Notes: generated by a model from the sequence alone, not told the origin. DNA of 64,000 nt from Auritidibacter ignavus (GCF_003703835.1 NZ_RDQR01000013.1:1-64000); one strand, 5' to 3'. Shown: positions 31,432-41,600, counted from the first letter of the stretch. Numbers and translations are program-made.

Positions 31432-32025
31432 TTAGGGTTGGTCGGGGCCAGTCGATTCCTCGAAGACGACGGCTGGGTGATCAGGAATCAGCTCGGCAAG
31501 GTGAAAACGGCTGTGGTGGTCGCAGACAACGATCCGGCGAGATTCGTCGTGGTCGTCTGCCTCGGAAAAGTCGGTCACCATCGGTGCAGTGGGATCCGGG
31601 GTCCCACAGCGCTGAAAGTCTAGTTCGAGCCAGCCGGTAGTGGCGAACAGGGCCTCTGCGAGGCCACGGCCCCATTCGATGACGGTTACGGACTGCTCGA
31701 GATCGGTGTCGAGGTCGAGGCTGGCGAGCTCGTCGGCGCCCGAGATCCGGTAGGCATCCACATGGACCAAATCTGGCAGTCCGGGGTGCTGGTTGCGGTG
31801 GTGGTGGGCGATGACGAACGTCGGGGATTTCACCGGGTCGGTGATCTTCAGCCCGGTAGCCAGGGCCTGGGTGAAGGTGGTTTTGCCGGCACCGAGGTCT
31901 CCGGTGAGCACCAGCCCGTCACCGCCACGCAAGTGCGTGGCCAGATGATGGGCTACCGCGGTGGTTCCGGTTCGATTAGCCACGGTGATGACCAAGGAGT
32001 CCTGGGACTTGGTGCTCTCAGCCAT
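31432..32025 (-). CDS. tsaE: tRNA threonylcarbamoyladenosine ATPase TsaE
   Basis: 197 residues; about 150-160 is usual, the excess being a C-terminal tail after WGRGLAEAL and LELDFQRC (about 45 residues, acidic, unlike the family core). Walker A is GDLGAGKTTF, then VKSPTFVIAH and HVDAYRISGADEL are family motifs. It drives the TsaB-TsaD cycle. The ATG at 32025 overlaps the alr stop by 8 bp, so the frame upstream lies inside alr. It couples the t6A genes to the upstream alr. Confidence 0.93.
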   Translation of the reverse strand: MAESTKSQDSLVITVANRTGTTAVAHHLATHLRGGDGLVLTGDLGAGKTTFTQALATGLKITDPVKSPTFVIAHHHRNQHPGLPDLVHVDAYRISGADELASLDLDTDLEQSVTVIEWGRGLAEALFATTGWLELDFQRCGTPDPTAPMVTDFSEADDHDESRRIVVCDHHSRFHLAELIPDHPAVVFEESTGPDQP

Positions 32026-33202
32026 CGATGCCCTCCGATACGTGGGGGTAGATGTGTTGCCGGGGTACCCGCTGGGAAATGCGGCTGACGATCTCGTAGT
32101 TGATCGTTCCGGCAGACTGTGCCCAGTGGGCCGCGGAAAGGCCCGAGCGTTCCCCGAAGAGTTCCACCTCAGCACCGACGGGTGCAGTAACGGTGTCTTC
32201 GGGGCTGATATGCAAGTCCACGACGAATTGATCCATGGCCACGCGCCCGCAACTGCGGTAGATTGTCCCGTCGATCCACACCGGGGCTTCCCGAGCGATC
32301 CGCGGGATGCCGTCGGCATAGCCCAGGGGGATCAAGGCCAGCCGGGTTGGCGCGCTGGTGTGATAGAGGTACCCGTAGGAGACCCCTTGGCCTTTCGGCA
32401 CCGGTTTATTGTTGGCCACGCGGGTGCGTAAGGACATCACCGGGCGTAGTCCGAGGTCTTCGGCGCAGCGGTCGGCGAAGGGGCTGAGCCCGTAGATCGC
32501 GACTCCGGCGCGCACCAGATCCAGGTGGGTGTCGGGGCGGGACAGGATAGCCGGAGAGTTGGCGATATTGCGCAGGTCGATGGTCAGCCCATGGGTGCGG
32601 GCCCGCTCAACGGCCCAGTGGAAGACACGGAGCTGTTCGTCCACGTCTTCTTCTCGTTCGGGTTCATCGGCTACCGCCAGGTGGGAAAACACCCCGACGG
32701 TGCGGATGAGTCCTTGTTGTTGGTACCGTGCGGCGGTTTTGACCAGGTCTTCCCACTGTTCGGGAACGCAACCGTTGCGACCCAGCCCCGTGTCGATTTT
32801 CAGGTGAATTTTCGCGGGGGTGCCCATCTGTTCGGCCACCGAGGCGATATGGGGTAGCTCCCAGCCGGAGACGCCCAAATCGATATTGTGTTCCACCGCC
32901 TGGGCGAAGTCCGTGCCGGGTGCGTGCAACCAGGCCAGGGTGGGGGAGGTAATGCCAGCGGCCCGTAGCTGGAGTGCTTCTTCGACCAGGACCACGCCCA
33001 GCCAGCTGGCACCGGCCTCGAGTACCGTGCGGGCAACGGGGATCAGCCCGTGACCGTAGGCGTCAGCTTTGACGACGGCCATCAATTGGGCCGGGGCGAC
33101 CCAGTCTTTGATGACGCGAATATTGTGGGCGAGGTTGGCGTGATTGATCACGGCGATCCGGTGCCCGTCTGGGGCCTCTGGGATGAACTCAGCAGAAGAC
33201 AT
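32018..33202 (-). CDS. alr: alanine racemase
   Basis: 394 residues. A PLP enzyme that makes D-alanine for peptidoglycan. The PLP lysine is Lys45 in VVKADAYGHG; HLKIDTGLGRNG and GVAIYGLSPF follow in the barrel, and the second-domain catalytic tyrosine lies in GVSYGYLYHTSAP, with IPLGYADGIPR after it. The start at 33202 gives the expected length. It lies 53 bp after the NAD(P)HX gene and overlaps tsaE, an arrangement (alr-tsaE-tsaB-rimI-tsaD) common in actinobacteria. Confidence 0.97.
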   Translation of the reverse strand: MSSAEFIPEAPDGHRIAVINHANLAHNIRVIKDWVAPAQLMAVVKADAYGHGLIPVARTVLEAGASWLGVVLVEEALQLRAAGITSPTLAWLHAPGTDFAQAVEHNIDLGVSGWELPHIASVAEQMGTPAKIHLKIDTGLGRNGCVPEQWEDLVKTAARYQQQGLIRTVGVFSHLAVADEPEREEDVDEQLRVFHWAVERARTHGLTIDLRNIANSPAILSRPDTHLDLVRAGVAIYGLSPFADRCAEDLGLRPVMSLRTRVANNKPVPKGQGVSYGYLYHTSAPTRLALIPLGYADGIPRIAREAPVWIDGTIYRSCGRVAMDQFVVDLHISPEDTVTAPVGAEVELFGERSGLSAAHWAQSAGTINYEIVSRISQRVPRQHIYPHVSEGIDG

Positions 33203-33255
33203 AACGACTCCATTATTCCACCACCGCTACGGCGACGGTACCGAATGTGTGGGAT

Positions 33256-34806
33256 TTAGCCTCGTGAGGCGAGTACGGCTCGAACGGCCGGGGCTAGGTC
33301 CGAGGCGGAGACTGGTCCGGCGTGGCGTGCGCTCACGGCCGCGGCCCCGTGGAGGTGGATGGCAGCCAGCACATGGTGCAGCACCTGGTGTTCGGTGACA
33401 GGCGAGTTCGTGCGTGTCCACGCCGTGGCCAAACTGACAGCGATCAGCCCCGCCAAGGTGTCGCCGGTGCCGGCTGTGGCGAGGTCGGCGCTTTGGGCCG
33501 GGTGGAGTCCTCGCTGACCCGATGGGGTGGCCACGACGGTATCGGCGGCTTTCAGCACCACGTAGCAACCGGTTGCCTGCGCCAACGCGGTGGCCCAGGC
33601 CAGCGCGTCTTTGTCTCCACCGATCGTTGCCGGAACTGCCTCAGTGCCCACGAATCTCTGGCTCAGTCGCGACATTTCCCCGAGGTGCGGGGTCAGCACG
33701 GTGGGTGCGGTCCGCGAGCTGGTGCCTCCGAGACGGAGTCGGTCGAGCCACCCCTGGTCCACCAGGTCTAATCCGGTGGCATCAATGACCACCGGTAGGT
33801 CGTGTTCCACAGCATGGTCGAGCCCCTCGTCGAGCCGTTGCCGGCTGGTTGAGGTGTCGTCGAGCCCGGGGCCGATCACCAGGCTGGTGACCTGGGGCAC
33901 CGGTGCGGCGGTGACCACGGTTTCCGGGCGATCGCCGAGTACGAGCGGTCGTAGGCTCGGCACGGTTTCTGGGTCGGCGATCAGGTTTACCATGCCGATT
34001 CCGCAACTGGCCACAGCTCGGCTACACAGCAGGGACGCGCCCGGATAGGCTTCGGATCCGGCAATGATTCCAACGACACCGCGGGAATATTTGTAGTCGG
34101 TAGCCCGTGGGGGTGGAAAACACGTTGTGACGTCGTGGGGGTCCGGGCACCACACCGTGGGTTGGTAGGATAGGTGCTCCTGCAACCCGATATCAACAGT
34201 GTGCACACGACCGGCGTGCTGGTGCCCTGCCGAGAGCAACAGTCCAGTTTTGGTGGCCCCAAAAGTGACCGTGGCGGTAGCGGTCAGCGTGTCTCCGTCC
34301 AGCTGTCCGGTATCGGCGTTGATCCCGGAGGGGATGTCACAGGCGATAACTGTGGTCTCCGGACGGGGTCGATCGATACCTCTCTGGGCCAGCACGGCGC
34401 TCATCGAAAAAGGACCGGAAGCGCCAGTGCCCAAGACCCCATCGATCACCACGTCGGTGCGCTGGCCCAAGGCGGTGACGAACCGGCCCCCTGCTCGGTG
34501 GAACGCGCTCACCGCGTCCTGCGCGTTCTGCTCCGGATTGCCGAGCACCGCAATGGCCTCGACCGAGACCCCACGCTCGGCCAGCATCGACAGCGCCCAG
34601 AGGGTGTCAGCACCGTTCTTTCCTTTGCCGATCAGCCCCACAACCCGGCTCCCATAAACCGCACCGTGAGCAGTCTCCGCCAGGTAGGCCAGTACGTGGT
34701 GCGCGAGTCCCCAGGCCGCACGGCGCATTAAAAGCGCCGAGGCGCCACGGGCAATTAGGGGCGCCTCGGCCTTTCGGACACTGGTTCCAAAGTAGAGCTT
34801 TTTCAC
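33256..34806 (-). CDS. nnr: bifunctional NAD(P)HX epimerase/dehydratase
   Basis: 516 residues; repairs hydrated NADH and NADPH. The N-terminal YjeF/NnrE epimerase domain (about 1-225) contains GVLGTGASGPF and ACDIPSGINADTG. The C-terminal NnrD domain (about 240-510) contains VVGIIAGSEAYPGASLL, the TPHLGEMSRL motif and ATAGTGDTLAGLI. The first loop, usually GxGNNGGDG, reads GKGKNGADTLW, a notable change from the epimerase consensus. It lies 8 bp after acpS, a common pairing. Confidence 0.92.
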   Translation of the reverse strand: MKKLYFGTSVRKAEAPLIARGASALLMRRAAWGLAHHVLAYLAETAHGAVYGSRVVGLIGKGKNGADTLWALSMLAERGVSVEAIAVLGNPEQNAQDAVSAFHRAGGRFVTALGQRTDVVIDGVLGTGASGPFSMSAVLAQRGIDRPRPETTVIACDIPSGINADTGQLDGDTLTATATVTFGATKTGLLLSAGHQHAGRVHTVDIGLQEHLSYQPTVWCPDPHDVTTCFPPPRATDYKYSRGVVGIIAGSEAYPGASLLCSRAVASCGIGMVNLIADPETVPSLRPLVLGDRPETVVTAAPVPQVTSLVIGPGLDDTSTSRQRLDEGLDHAVEHDLPVVIDATGLDLVDQGWLDRLRLGGTSSRTAPTVLTPHLGEMSRLSQRFVGTEAVPATIGGDKDALAWATALAQATGCYVVLKAADTVVATPSGQRGLHPAQSADLATAGTGDTLAGLIAVSLATAWTRTNSPVTEHQVLHHVLAAIHLHGAAAVSARHAGPVSASDLAPAVRAVLASRG

Positions 34807-34814
34807 GAGAGACC

Positions 34815-35165
<351 letters not shown>

Positions 35166-35231
35166 GTGCTCAGTCTACCGTTCCCTGTTGTTCGTCCTGG
35201 TGTTACTGTCTGCTGGCACCCCAGAGGAGCG

Positions 35232-37112
35232 TTATTCCACGGTGACCGCTTTGGCAAGGTTGCGTGGCTGGTCCACGTCATAGCCCTTGGCAGCTGAGAG
35301 TTCCATGGCGAAGATCTGCAACGGCACCACGGTCAACAGTGGCATCAGTAGCGGCATGGTCTCCGGCACGTAGAAGACCTGCTCGGCGAATTCCTTGACC
35401 TTCTCGTCTCCTTCGGCTGCCACGACCACGGTGGCTGCACCGCGAGCGCGAACTTCCTGAATGTTGGAGACCACTTTGGCGTGCAATGAGTGTCGGTCCC
35501 GCGGAGAGGGCACCACCACAAACACCGGTTGGCCCTGATCGATCAACGCGATGGGGCCATGCTTGAGCTCACCGGCGGCAAAACCTTCAGCATGGATATA
35601 GGCCAGCTCTTTGAGTTTCAAGGCACCCTCGAGAGCCACCGGGTAGCCCACGTTGCGACCCAAGAACAACACCGAGTTGTTCTGCTGCATCTGTTGCGCC
35701 AAGTCTTTGACCGCCGCAGCGTTTTCCAGCACCTTGTGAATCTTTGCCGGGATTTCGGCCAGTTCGGCCAAAATATCCTTGATCTGCTGGCTGAAAAGTT
35801 GCTTCTGTAACTGAGCCAGGTAGAGCCCCAGCAGGTATGCTGCGGTGATCTGGGCCAAGAAGGCCTTGGTGGAGGCCACCGCGATTTCCGGGCCCGCATG
35901 AGTATAGAGCACCGCGTCCGACTCGCGCGGAATGGTCGCTCCGTTGGTATTACAAATCGAGACGGTGCGCGCGCCCTGCTCGGAGGCATAACGGACCGCC
36001 ATGAGCGTATCCATGGTTTCACCGGACTGAGAGATCGACACCACCAGGGTGGAGGGATCGATGATCGGATCACGATAGCGGAATTCGTGCGAGAGCTCGA
36101 CTTCCACCGGGATCCGTACCCAGCGTTCAATGGCGTATTTAGCCACCATTCCTGCGTACGCGGAGGTTCCGGCGGCCAAGATCACAATTTTGGAGATGGC
36201 CTTGAGTTCTTCTTCATCAATGCGCAGTTCGTCCAGGGTCAGCCGACCGCTCGCATCGTGACGTCCCAACAGCGTATCCGCCACTGCGGTGGGCTGTTCG
36301 TGGATTTCCTTTTCCATGAAGGTCTCGTAGCCACCCTTTTCAGCAGCCGAGACGTCCCAGTCAACGGTGAAGGGTTTGCCTTCGGCCGGCTGGCCCTCGA
36401 AGGAAATGATCTCCACTGAATCGGCGCTGATGGTTACGATCTGGTCTTGATCCAGTTCAATGGCGTTGCGGGTCTCATCGATGAAGCCGGCAACGTCAGA
36501 GCCCAGGTAGTTGGCGTCATCGCCCAGACCAACCACCAACGGCGAGTTGCGACGCGAGGCCACCACGTGATCCGGATGCTCGGCGTGCACAGCCAGTAGC
36601 GTGAAGGCCCCTTCGAGCCGGTTGACGGTCAGCCGCATGGCCTCGGTGAGGTCCTGGTGCGCCTCGGTGCGGTAGAGGTGGCCCATCAACACCGCGGCCA
36701 CTTCGGTGTCGGTTTCAGAGATGAAACTGTAGCCATCGGCCACCAGCTCATCTTTCAGGGCCGCAAAGTTTTCCACGATCCCGTTGTGGATCAGAGCGAG
36801 TCGGCCCTGATCGGCCAGGTGGGGGTGAGCGTTTTCGTCCGAGGGCACACCGTGAGTTGCCCAGCGGGTGTGTCCGATACCGACCTGCGCTTCGGGCACA
36901 GGGTGCTCGGCGATGTTGTCCAGAAGGTTCTGGAGTTTGCCTTCTTTTTTGCGCATTTCCACGTGGCTTGGTTCCTCCGTGGCAATGACCGCAATACCCG
37001 CGGAATCATAGCCACGGTATTCAAGTCGTTTCAGGCCGGTCGTCAACACGTCCACCGCGTTGCGCTGTGTCACGGAGACTGGCTGTCCTGCGTATCCAAC
37101 AATTCCACACAT
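35232..37112 (-). CDS. glmS: glutamine-fructose-6-phosphate aminotransferase (isomerising)
   Basis: 626 residues. It makes glucosamine-6-phosphate, the first step to UDP-GlcNAc; GlmM, encoded at 40-41.5 kb, takes the next step. The nucleophile is Cys2 of MCGIVGYAG, with LEYRGYDSAGIAV and GHTRWATHG in the amidotransferase domain. Two SIS sugar-isomerase domains follow (about 300-600; SQSGETMDT and GRNVGYPVALEGALKLKE), ending in the usual PRNLAKAVTVE. No glmS ribozyme is visible: only 140 bp separate it from the divergent coaA. Confidence 0.98.
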   Translation of the reverse strand: MCGIVGYAGQPVSVTQRNAVDVLTTGLKRLEYRGYDSAGIAVIATEEPSHVEMRKKEGKLQNLLDNIAEHPVPEAQVGIGHTRWATHGVPSDENAHPHLADQGRLALIHNGIVENFAALKDELVADGYSFISETDTEVAAVLMGHLYRTEAHQDLTEAMRLTVNRLEGAFTLLAVHAEHPDHVVASRRNSPLVVGLGDDANYLGSDVAGFIDETRNAIELDQDQIVTISADSVEIISFEGQPAEGKPFTVDWDVSAAEKGGYETFMEKEIHEQPTAVADTLLGRHDASGRLTLDELRIDEEELKAISKIVILAAGTSAYAGMVAKYAIERWVRIPVEVELSHEFRYRDPIIDPSTLVVSISQSGETMDTLMAVRYASEQGARTVSICNTNGATIPRESDAVLYTHAGPEIAVASTKAFLAQITAAYLLGLYLAQLQKQLFSQQIKDILAELAEIPAKIHKVLENAAAVKDLAQQMQQNNSVLFLGRNVGYPVALEGALKLKELAYIHAEGFAAGELKHGPIALIDQGQPVFVVVPSPRDRHSLHAKVVSNIQEVRARGAATVVVAAEGDEKVKEFAEQVFYVPETMPLLMPLLTVVPLQIFAMELSAAKGYDVDQPRNLAKAVTVE

Positions 37113-37252
37113 GGATTCAACAATAGCCGGTGATGGACCACTTCCAGACCATTGAGTATCGTTGTCGCCGGAATTGAGCTACCTGTCACCCGATGCGCAC
37201 CACTGATGTCACTCACAGCACGGTGTTTACCGTCGTGGTCCATAATAGAGCG

Positions 37253-38308
37253 GTGACTGATTCTCAATACTCCACACCCTCGGTGCCCAAAGTTTTTGGT
37301 GCCCGGCAGACCCCGGTGTCGCCGGTGACTGCCAGCAACCCCCGGGTCGGTTCGCCACCGATGGAAGAGCAAAATCACTACTCGCCGTTTATTGAACTGG
37401 ACCGTCCAGCCTGGGCCCGGCTCGCCCATGAGCTAGAACAGCCCTTTGATGAGTCCGACGTGGAACGTTTGCGGGGACTGGGAGAGCAACTCTCTCTACA
37501 GGAGGTCGCCGAAGTATATCTGCCCTTGTCTCGGTTGTTATCGATTTACGTCGATTCCTCGTCGAAACTGCGCCAAGCCTCCAATGAATTCCTCGGAGAG
37601 TCCACCCGACGCACCCCCTACGTCATCGGAGTCGCCGGCTCGGTAGCAGTCGGAAAATCGACCACGGCTCGCGTACTCCAGGAGATGTTACGTCGCTGGC
37701 CCAATACCCCGCGTGTGGAACTGGTCACCACAGACGGTTTCCTGTACCCGAATGCAGAGTTAGAGCGTCGCAATCTGCTGGGTCGCAAAGGCTTCCCGGA
37801 ATCCTACGACCGACGTCGCCTGCTGCGGTTCGTCTCCGATGTGAAAGCCGGTAAACCCGAAGTGCGGGCTCCGATGTACTCGCATTTGACCTACGACATT
37901 CTGCCCGACCAACAAGTGGTGGTCCGTCGTCCGGACGTGTTAATTATGGAGGGGCTGAACGTGTTGGCCCCACCCACCGTTCGAGCTGATGGCACCGCAG
38001 GGTTAAGTGTCTCTGACTTCTTCGATTTCTCGATCTATGTTGATGCCCGGACCACGTTCATCAAGCGCTGGTACACCGAGCGTTTCATGGACCTGCGCAA
38101 ATCGGCTTTCACCGACCCCCGCTCCTATTTCCACCGCTATTCCACGCTGTCGGATGCTGAAGCCGAGCGTACGGCATCCGATATTTGGGATCGGATCAAT
38201 GGCCCGAATTTGAAGGTCAATGTACTACCCACACGCGGGCGTGCCAGACTAGTGTTAACCAAGGACGAGCATCACCGCGTCAAGCGGGTTTTAATGCGGA
38301 AAGTTTAA
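37253..38308 (+). CDS. coaA: type I pantothenate kinase
   Basis: 351 residues. It phosphorylates pantothenate, the committed step to Co[15 protein letters not shown] begins the conserved part; EEV-like [15 protein letters not shown], the P-loop [24 protein letters not shown] and [10 protein letters not shown] are PanK-I signatures. About 35 poorly conserved residues precede the domain if the GTG at 37253 is used; an ATG at 37361 is the alternative and would give a family-typical length. It is divergent from glmS. Confidence 0.93.
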   Translation: MTDSQYSTPSVPKVFGARQTPVSPVTASNPRVGSPPMEEQNHYSPFIELDRPAWARLAHELEQPFDESDVERLRGLGEQLSLQEVAEVYLPLSRLLSIYVDSSSKLRQASNEFLGESTRRTPYVIGVAGSVAVGKSTTARVLQEMLRRWPNTPRVELVTTDGFLYPNAELERRNLLGRKGFPESYDRRRLLRFVSDVKAGKPEVRAPMYSHLTYDILPDQQVVVRRPDVLIMEGLNVLAPPTVRADGTAGLSVSDFFDFSIYVDARTTFIKRWYTERFMDLRKSAFTDPRSYFHRYSTLSDAEAERTASDIWDRINGPNLKVNVLPTRGRARLVLTKDEHHRVKRVLMRKV

Positions 38309-38319
38309 CGAAGCGTTCG

Positions 38320-39381
38320 ATGGCTCCACCACGCACACAGCTCAGCGCCTATCGGGCGGTGGCCTCTGCTGTCATCGTCGTGCTGGCGCTGACTTCGTGC
38401 GCCTTAGCCGAACCGAGAACCTCGGCCACCCACCGGATGGAACACCGGGTACAGCACCCGCACGAGCACCCGCGGGTGGAGTTTGTGATCGACTCACCGC
38501 TTATGGTCTTTCCCGCCACAGGACCCCCGTCGTCTCGCGAGCCCCTCTTACAGGCCCGGAGCGCTCCAACTCGCCAGGAATCGGTGCTGGAATCCTCGCC
38601 ACGTCCGGCGCGTCAACACTCGATTCTGCACAGTTCGCCCCGGCCCTTGCGACAACAGTCCATTGTCGAGCCATCCGCTGTCCCGACCGCGCCGGGTCCG
38701 AGCGCCGGTACCGCCTCAGAGTCGAGCCCAACATCGCCGAGTCGCCCGGAGCCCACCGAGACCACGACTGTCGAAGAACTCGACCATCAGGACCCCGCCT
38801 CCATCCACGTCATGGTCAATAAGCACCACCCGCTGGAACCAATAGACTACGCGCCCGAGGACCTGGTGTCCGTTCAGGGCACCGGCACCTCACAGACTGT
38901 CACCTTACGCCAGGAGGCTGCCACCGCACTGGAAGAGCTCATGGAAGTAGCCACAGACGATGAGGTCACATTCTCCTTACTGTCGGGCTACCGGTCCTAT
39001 GAACGACAAAACCAGCTCCACCGGCAGTATGTGGCCAGTCATGGTACCGATCAGGCCGAGCACTTCTCTGCCCGTCCCGGCTACTCCGAACACCAGACGG
39101 GGCTGGCCGTGGATGTGGCCGGAGAGAATCATCACTGTGTGCTGTCGGCCTGCTTTGGCGAGACCGTCGAGGGCCAATGGCTCGTTGACCACGCCGCCGA
39201 GCACGGCTGGGTGATCCGTTATCCGCAGGATTCCGCCGAGCTAACCGGGTATGCCTATGAGCCCTGGCACCTGCGATACGTCGGGAAAGAACAGGCTGAA
39301 GCAATTGTCGATGCCGGGGGCATTGCCGAAACAGCGTGGGGCTTTGAGGCTGCCACAACATATCCGGAAGAGTCACACTAG
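38320..39381 (+). CDS. VanY-like D,D-carboxypeptidase lipoprotein
   Basis: 353 residues. The N terminus has a lipoprotein signal (AVIVVLALTSC, Cys near residue 27). Residues about 60-170 are low complexity and include three near-copies of a 13-residue unit ending RQESVLE, RQHSILH and RQQSIVE. The VanY/peptidase M15B domain occupies about 190-345: SGYRSYERQNQLH, the zinc ligands in HFSARPGYSEHQTGLAVDV, and EPWHLRYVG. It should trim D-alanine from peptidoglycan stems outside the membrane. The ATG at 38320, 12 bp after coaA, places the signal correctly. Confidence 0.88.
   Translation: MAPPRTQLSAYRAVASAVIVVLALTSCALAEPRTSATHRMEHRVQHPHEHPRVEFVIDSPLMVFPATGPPSSREPLLQARSAPTRQESVLESSPRPARQHSILHSSPRPLRQQSIVEPSAVPTAPGPSAGTASESSPTSPSRPEPTETTTVEELDHQDPASIHVMVNKHHPLEPIDYAPEDLVSVQGTGTSQTVTLRQEAATALEELMEVATDDEVTFSLLSGYRSYERQNQLHRQYVASHGTDQAEHFSARPGYSEHQTGLAVDVAGENHHCVLSACFGETVEGQWLVDHAAEHGWVIRYPQDSAELTGYAYEPWHLRYVGKEQAEAIVDAGGIAETAWGFEAATTYPEESH
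38541..38665 (+). repeat. three tandem 13-residue repeats inside the VanY-like gene
   Basis: The translated units are ARSAPTRQESVLE, SSPRPARQHSILH and SSPRPLRQQSIVE. They lie in the linker between lipid anchor and peptidase domain, and may act as a spacer that spans the wall. Confidence 0.7.
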
Positions 39382-39405
39382 TCACACGGTTCTCTACGTC
39401 CTACG

Positions 39406-39873
39406 ATGAATGTCATGCTCCAAGGATTCAAAGACTTCATGATGAAGGGCAATGTCATTGACCTGGCCGTGGCCGTGATTATTGGTGCGGCATTCAGCCA
39501 GGTCGTGACCGCGCTGACTGACTCGGTCCTGATGCCGTTGATTTCAGCGCTGGTGGGATCACCGAACTTCGACTCTTTCGCGGTACTGGAACTGAACGGC
39601 AACGAGATCCGCTTCGGCGTCTTACTCACCGCGGCCGTGAACTTCCTGCTGATCGCCGCCGCGGTTTACTTCGTGATCGTGCTACCGATGAATAAGATGA
39701 TCGAAGCTCGCAACCGTCGACTCGGCATCGAACCCGAAGAGGACGCCGTGGCCGAAGACGTTCAGCTACTGACCGATATCCGCGATTTGCTAACCGCCCA
39801 GGCCAAGGCCCAGGGTACCGATCAGCTCGCAGATCACTCCCGCGACGAATCCTCTGGACGCCACGCCGAATAG
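39406..39873 (+). CDS. mscL: large-conductance mechanosensitive channel
   Basis: 155 residues. It opens under membrane tension to release solutes on osmotic downshock. QGFKDFMMKGNVIDLAVAVIIGAAF is the hallmark first helix, a periplasmic loop follows (GSPNFDSFAV), then the second helix (AVNFLLIAAAVYFVIVLPMNK) and an acidic C-terminal helix. ATG at 39406 or at 39415 could be the start. It is alone on the plus strand 24 bp after the VanY-like gene, with a terminator 20 bp after its stop. Confidence 0.96.
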   Translation: MNVMLQGFKDFMMKGNVIDLAVAVIIGAAFSQVVTALTDSVLMPLISALVGSPNFDSFAVLELNGNEIRFGVLLTAAVNFLLIAAAVYFVIVLPMNKMIEARNRRLGIEPEEDAVAEDVQLLTDIRDLLTAQAKAQGTDQLADHSRDESSGRHAE

Positions 39874-39890
39874 ATTTCTCCCACCATCAA

Positions 39891-39927
39891 CAGCTCAGCG
39901 CCGGCCAAGTGCCCGGCGCTGAGCCCT
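39891..39927 (+). terminator. mscL terminator
   Basis: GCTCAGCGCCGG pairs with CCGGCGCTGAGC around a short loop and is followed by CCTTTAA. It may work for the convergent small gene ending at 39928 as well. Confidence 0.7.
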
Positions 39928-40152
39928 TTAACCGGAACCATCCAAACACGGTGCCCAGTTCAGCGTGGCCTGTTCGCAATCCGGTGCAGTAATCAACGTC
40001 CAGCTCAACAAGACGAGGCCGGTAGCCAGCACCACAATCCCGATGAACAGCACCCACTGCCACCGCAACAGGTGTTGGGCTGGTTGTGGCATCACGTCCC
40101 CGGCGTCAACGTTGTCCTGTTGCGACGGGTCGACGAGATGTTCTGATGCCAT
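39928..40152 (-). CDS. small single-pass membrane protein, unknown
   Basis: 74 residues: a polar acidic N terminus (about 28), one strong membrane helix (WVLFIGIVVLATGLVLLSW) and a short tail with two cysteines (DCEQATLNWAPCLDGSG). I recognise no family. It lies 26 bp after glmM, and the terminator hairpin sits directly behind it, which supports a real gene. The ribosome site is only moderate (AAGGA about 13 bp upstream). The two cysteines outside the membrane might form a disulfide; that is a guess. Confidence 0.6.
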   Translation of the reverse strand: MASEHLVDPSQQDNVDAGDVMPQPAQHLLRWQWVLFIGIVVLATGLVLLSWTLITAPDCEQATLNWAPCLDGSG

Positions 40153-40178
40153 GATGTTCGAGATCCTTGACAGGAGAT

Positions 40179-41522
40179 TTACAGAGCGAGCTGTGTGGCG
40201 ACCTCTTGGGCCAGATACTCAGCTTCCCGCTCAGCCTGCGCCTGATCAGCGGCTTCGACCATGACGCGAACCACCGGCTCGGTACCAGAAGGACGCAAGA
40301 GCACCCGCCCGGTTTCGCCTAGTCGGGATTCCGCCTCGGCCACTGCCTGCTGTACTGCGGGATGATCTTTCACTGCGGTTTTGTCTACGTTATTGACGTT
40401 GATGAGCACCTGGGGGAGCTTCGTCATCACGGTGGCTAATTCGGCCAGCGACGATCCGGTTCCAGCAACGCGGGCAGCGAGCTGGAGACCAGTCAAGACG
40501 CCGTCGCCGGTGGTGGCGAAGTCCGAGAAGATCACGTGGCCGGACTGTTCGCCACCCAGGGAGTATCCGCCTTGGTCCATGGCTTCCAGCACGTAGCGGT
40601 CGCCCACCTTGGTTTCCACGACGTTGATGCCCTGGTCTTGCATGGCCAGCTTCAGGCCGAGGTTCGACATCACGGTGACCACGAGCGTGTCGTCTGCGAG
40701 CTGGCCGGCTTCTTTGAGCGCTGTAGCCATGATGCCCATGATCTGATCACCATCAACTACATGGCCCTGGGCATCAACGGCCAGGCAACGGTCAGCATCC
40801 CCGTCATGCGCGATCCCGAGATCGGCCCCGCGGTCCACGACAGCCTCTTGGAGACGTTCCAAGTGGGTTGAGCCGTAGCCAGCATTGATATTCAGGCCGT
40901 CGGGGGCCGCCCCGATGACCACCACATCGGCGCCGGCGTTAGCGAAGGCCTGCGGAGAACAACCGGCGGCGGCACCGTGGGCGGCATCGATCACGACCCG
41001 CAACCCGTCCATCCGGTTGGGAAGACTTTTCAGCAGGTGAAGCACGTAGCGGTCTTCTGCGTCGGCGAACACCCGCACCCGCCCGACCTCAGCTCCGGTG
41101 GGGCGTTGTGGTGGCTGTGACATTTGCTCCTGGATAGCGTCTTCCTGTGCGTCGGAGAGTTTCAGGCCACCGCGCGCCAAGAATTTGATGCCGTTGTCTG
41201 GGGCAGGGTTGTGAGAAGCCGAAATCATCACACCGAAATCGGCGTTGATATCGCCAATCAGGAAAGCTGCCGCCGGGGTGGGAAGCACCCCAGCATCGTA
41301 GACGTCGACGCCGGAAGCGGCGAGACCAGCCAAGACCGCGGCGTTGATGAATTCCCCGGAGATTCGTGGGTCTCGGGCCACCACGGCCAGAGGACGACGG
41401 CCGTCGGTGGTGTGATGACCTAGAACCACCGCCGCGGCCTGCGCGAGCTGTACAGACAGTTCGACGGTCAGTTCTTCATTGGCTTTGCCTCGAACGCCGT
41501 CGGTTCCAAACAATCGAGTCAT
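40179..41522 (-). CDS. glmM: phosphoglucosamine mutase
   Basis: 447 residues. It converts glucosamine-6-phosphate to the 1-phosphate, following Glm[14 protein letters not shown] at the start, the phosphorylated serine Ser103 in [13 protein letters not shown], the metal loop [15 protein letters not shown], and the sugar-binding [10 protein letters not shown] are intact, with [17 protein letters not shown] near the end. The ATG at 41522 gives the standard N terminus; a longer frame adds 15 unrelated residues. It is divergent from the amino-acid importer. Confidence 0.97.
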   Translation of the reverse strand: MTRLFGTDGVRGKANEELTVELSVQLAQAAAVVLGHHTTDGRRPLAVVARDPRISGEFINAAVLAGLAASGVDVYDAGVLPTPAAAFLIGDINADFGVMISASHNPAPDNGIKFLARGGLKLSDAQEDAIQEQMSQPPQRPTGAEVGRVRVFADAEDRYVLHLLKSLPNRMDGLRVVIDAAHGAAAGCSPQAFANAGADVVVIGAAPDGLNINAGYGSTHLERLQEAVVDRGADLGIAHDGDADRCLAVDAQGHVVDGDQIMGIMATALKEAGQLADDTLVVTVMSNLGLKLAMQDQGINVVETKVGDRYVLEAMDQGGYSLGGEQSGHVIFSDFATTGDGVLTGLQLAARVAGTGSSLAELATVMTKLPQVLINVNNVDKTAVKDHPAVQQAVAEAESRLGETGRVLLRPSGTEPVVRVMVEAADQAQAEREAEYLAQEVATQLAL

Positions 41523-41600
41523 TCCACTTAGTGTAATCGCGAAAGGTAAATGCTCGAGATTCACCACGCACGTGGGATCGTTTCCTGGTTTTTGCCGGCC

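Noticed and set aside
35166-37252. glmS ribozyme
   Set aside because: The 140-bp leader before glmS shows none of the ribozyme core; these ribozymes are mainly found in Firmicutes.
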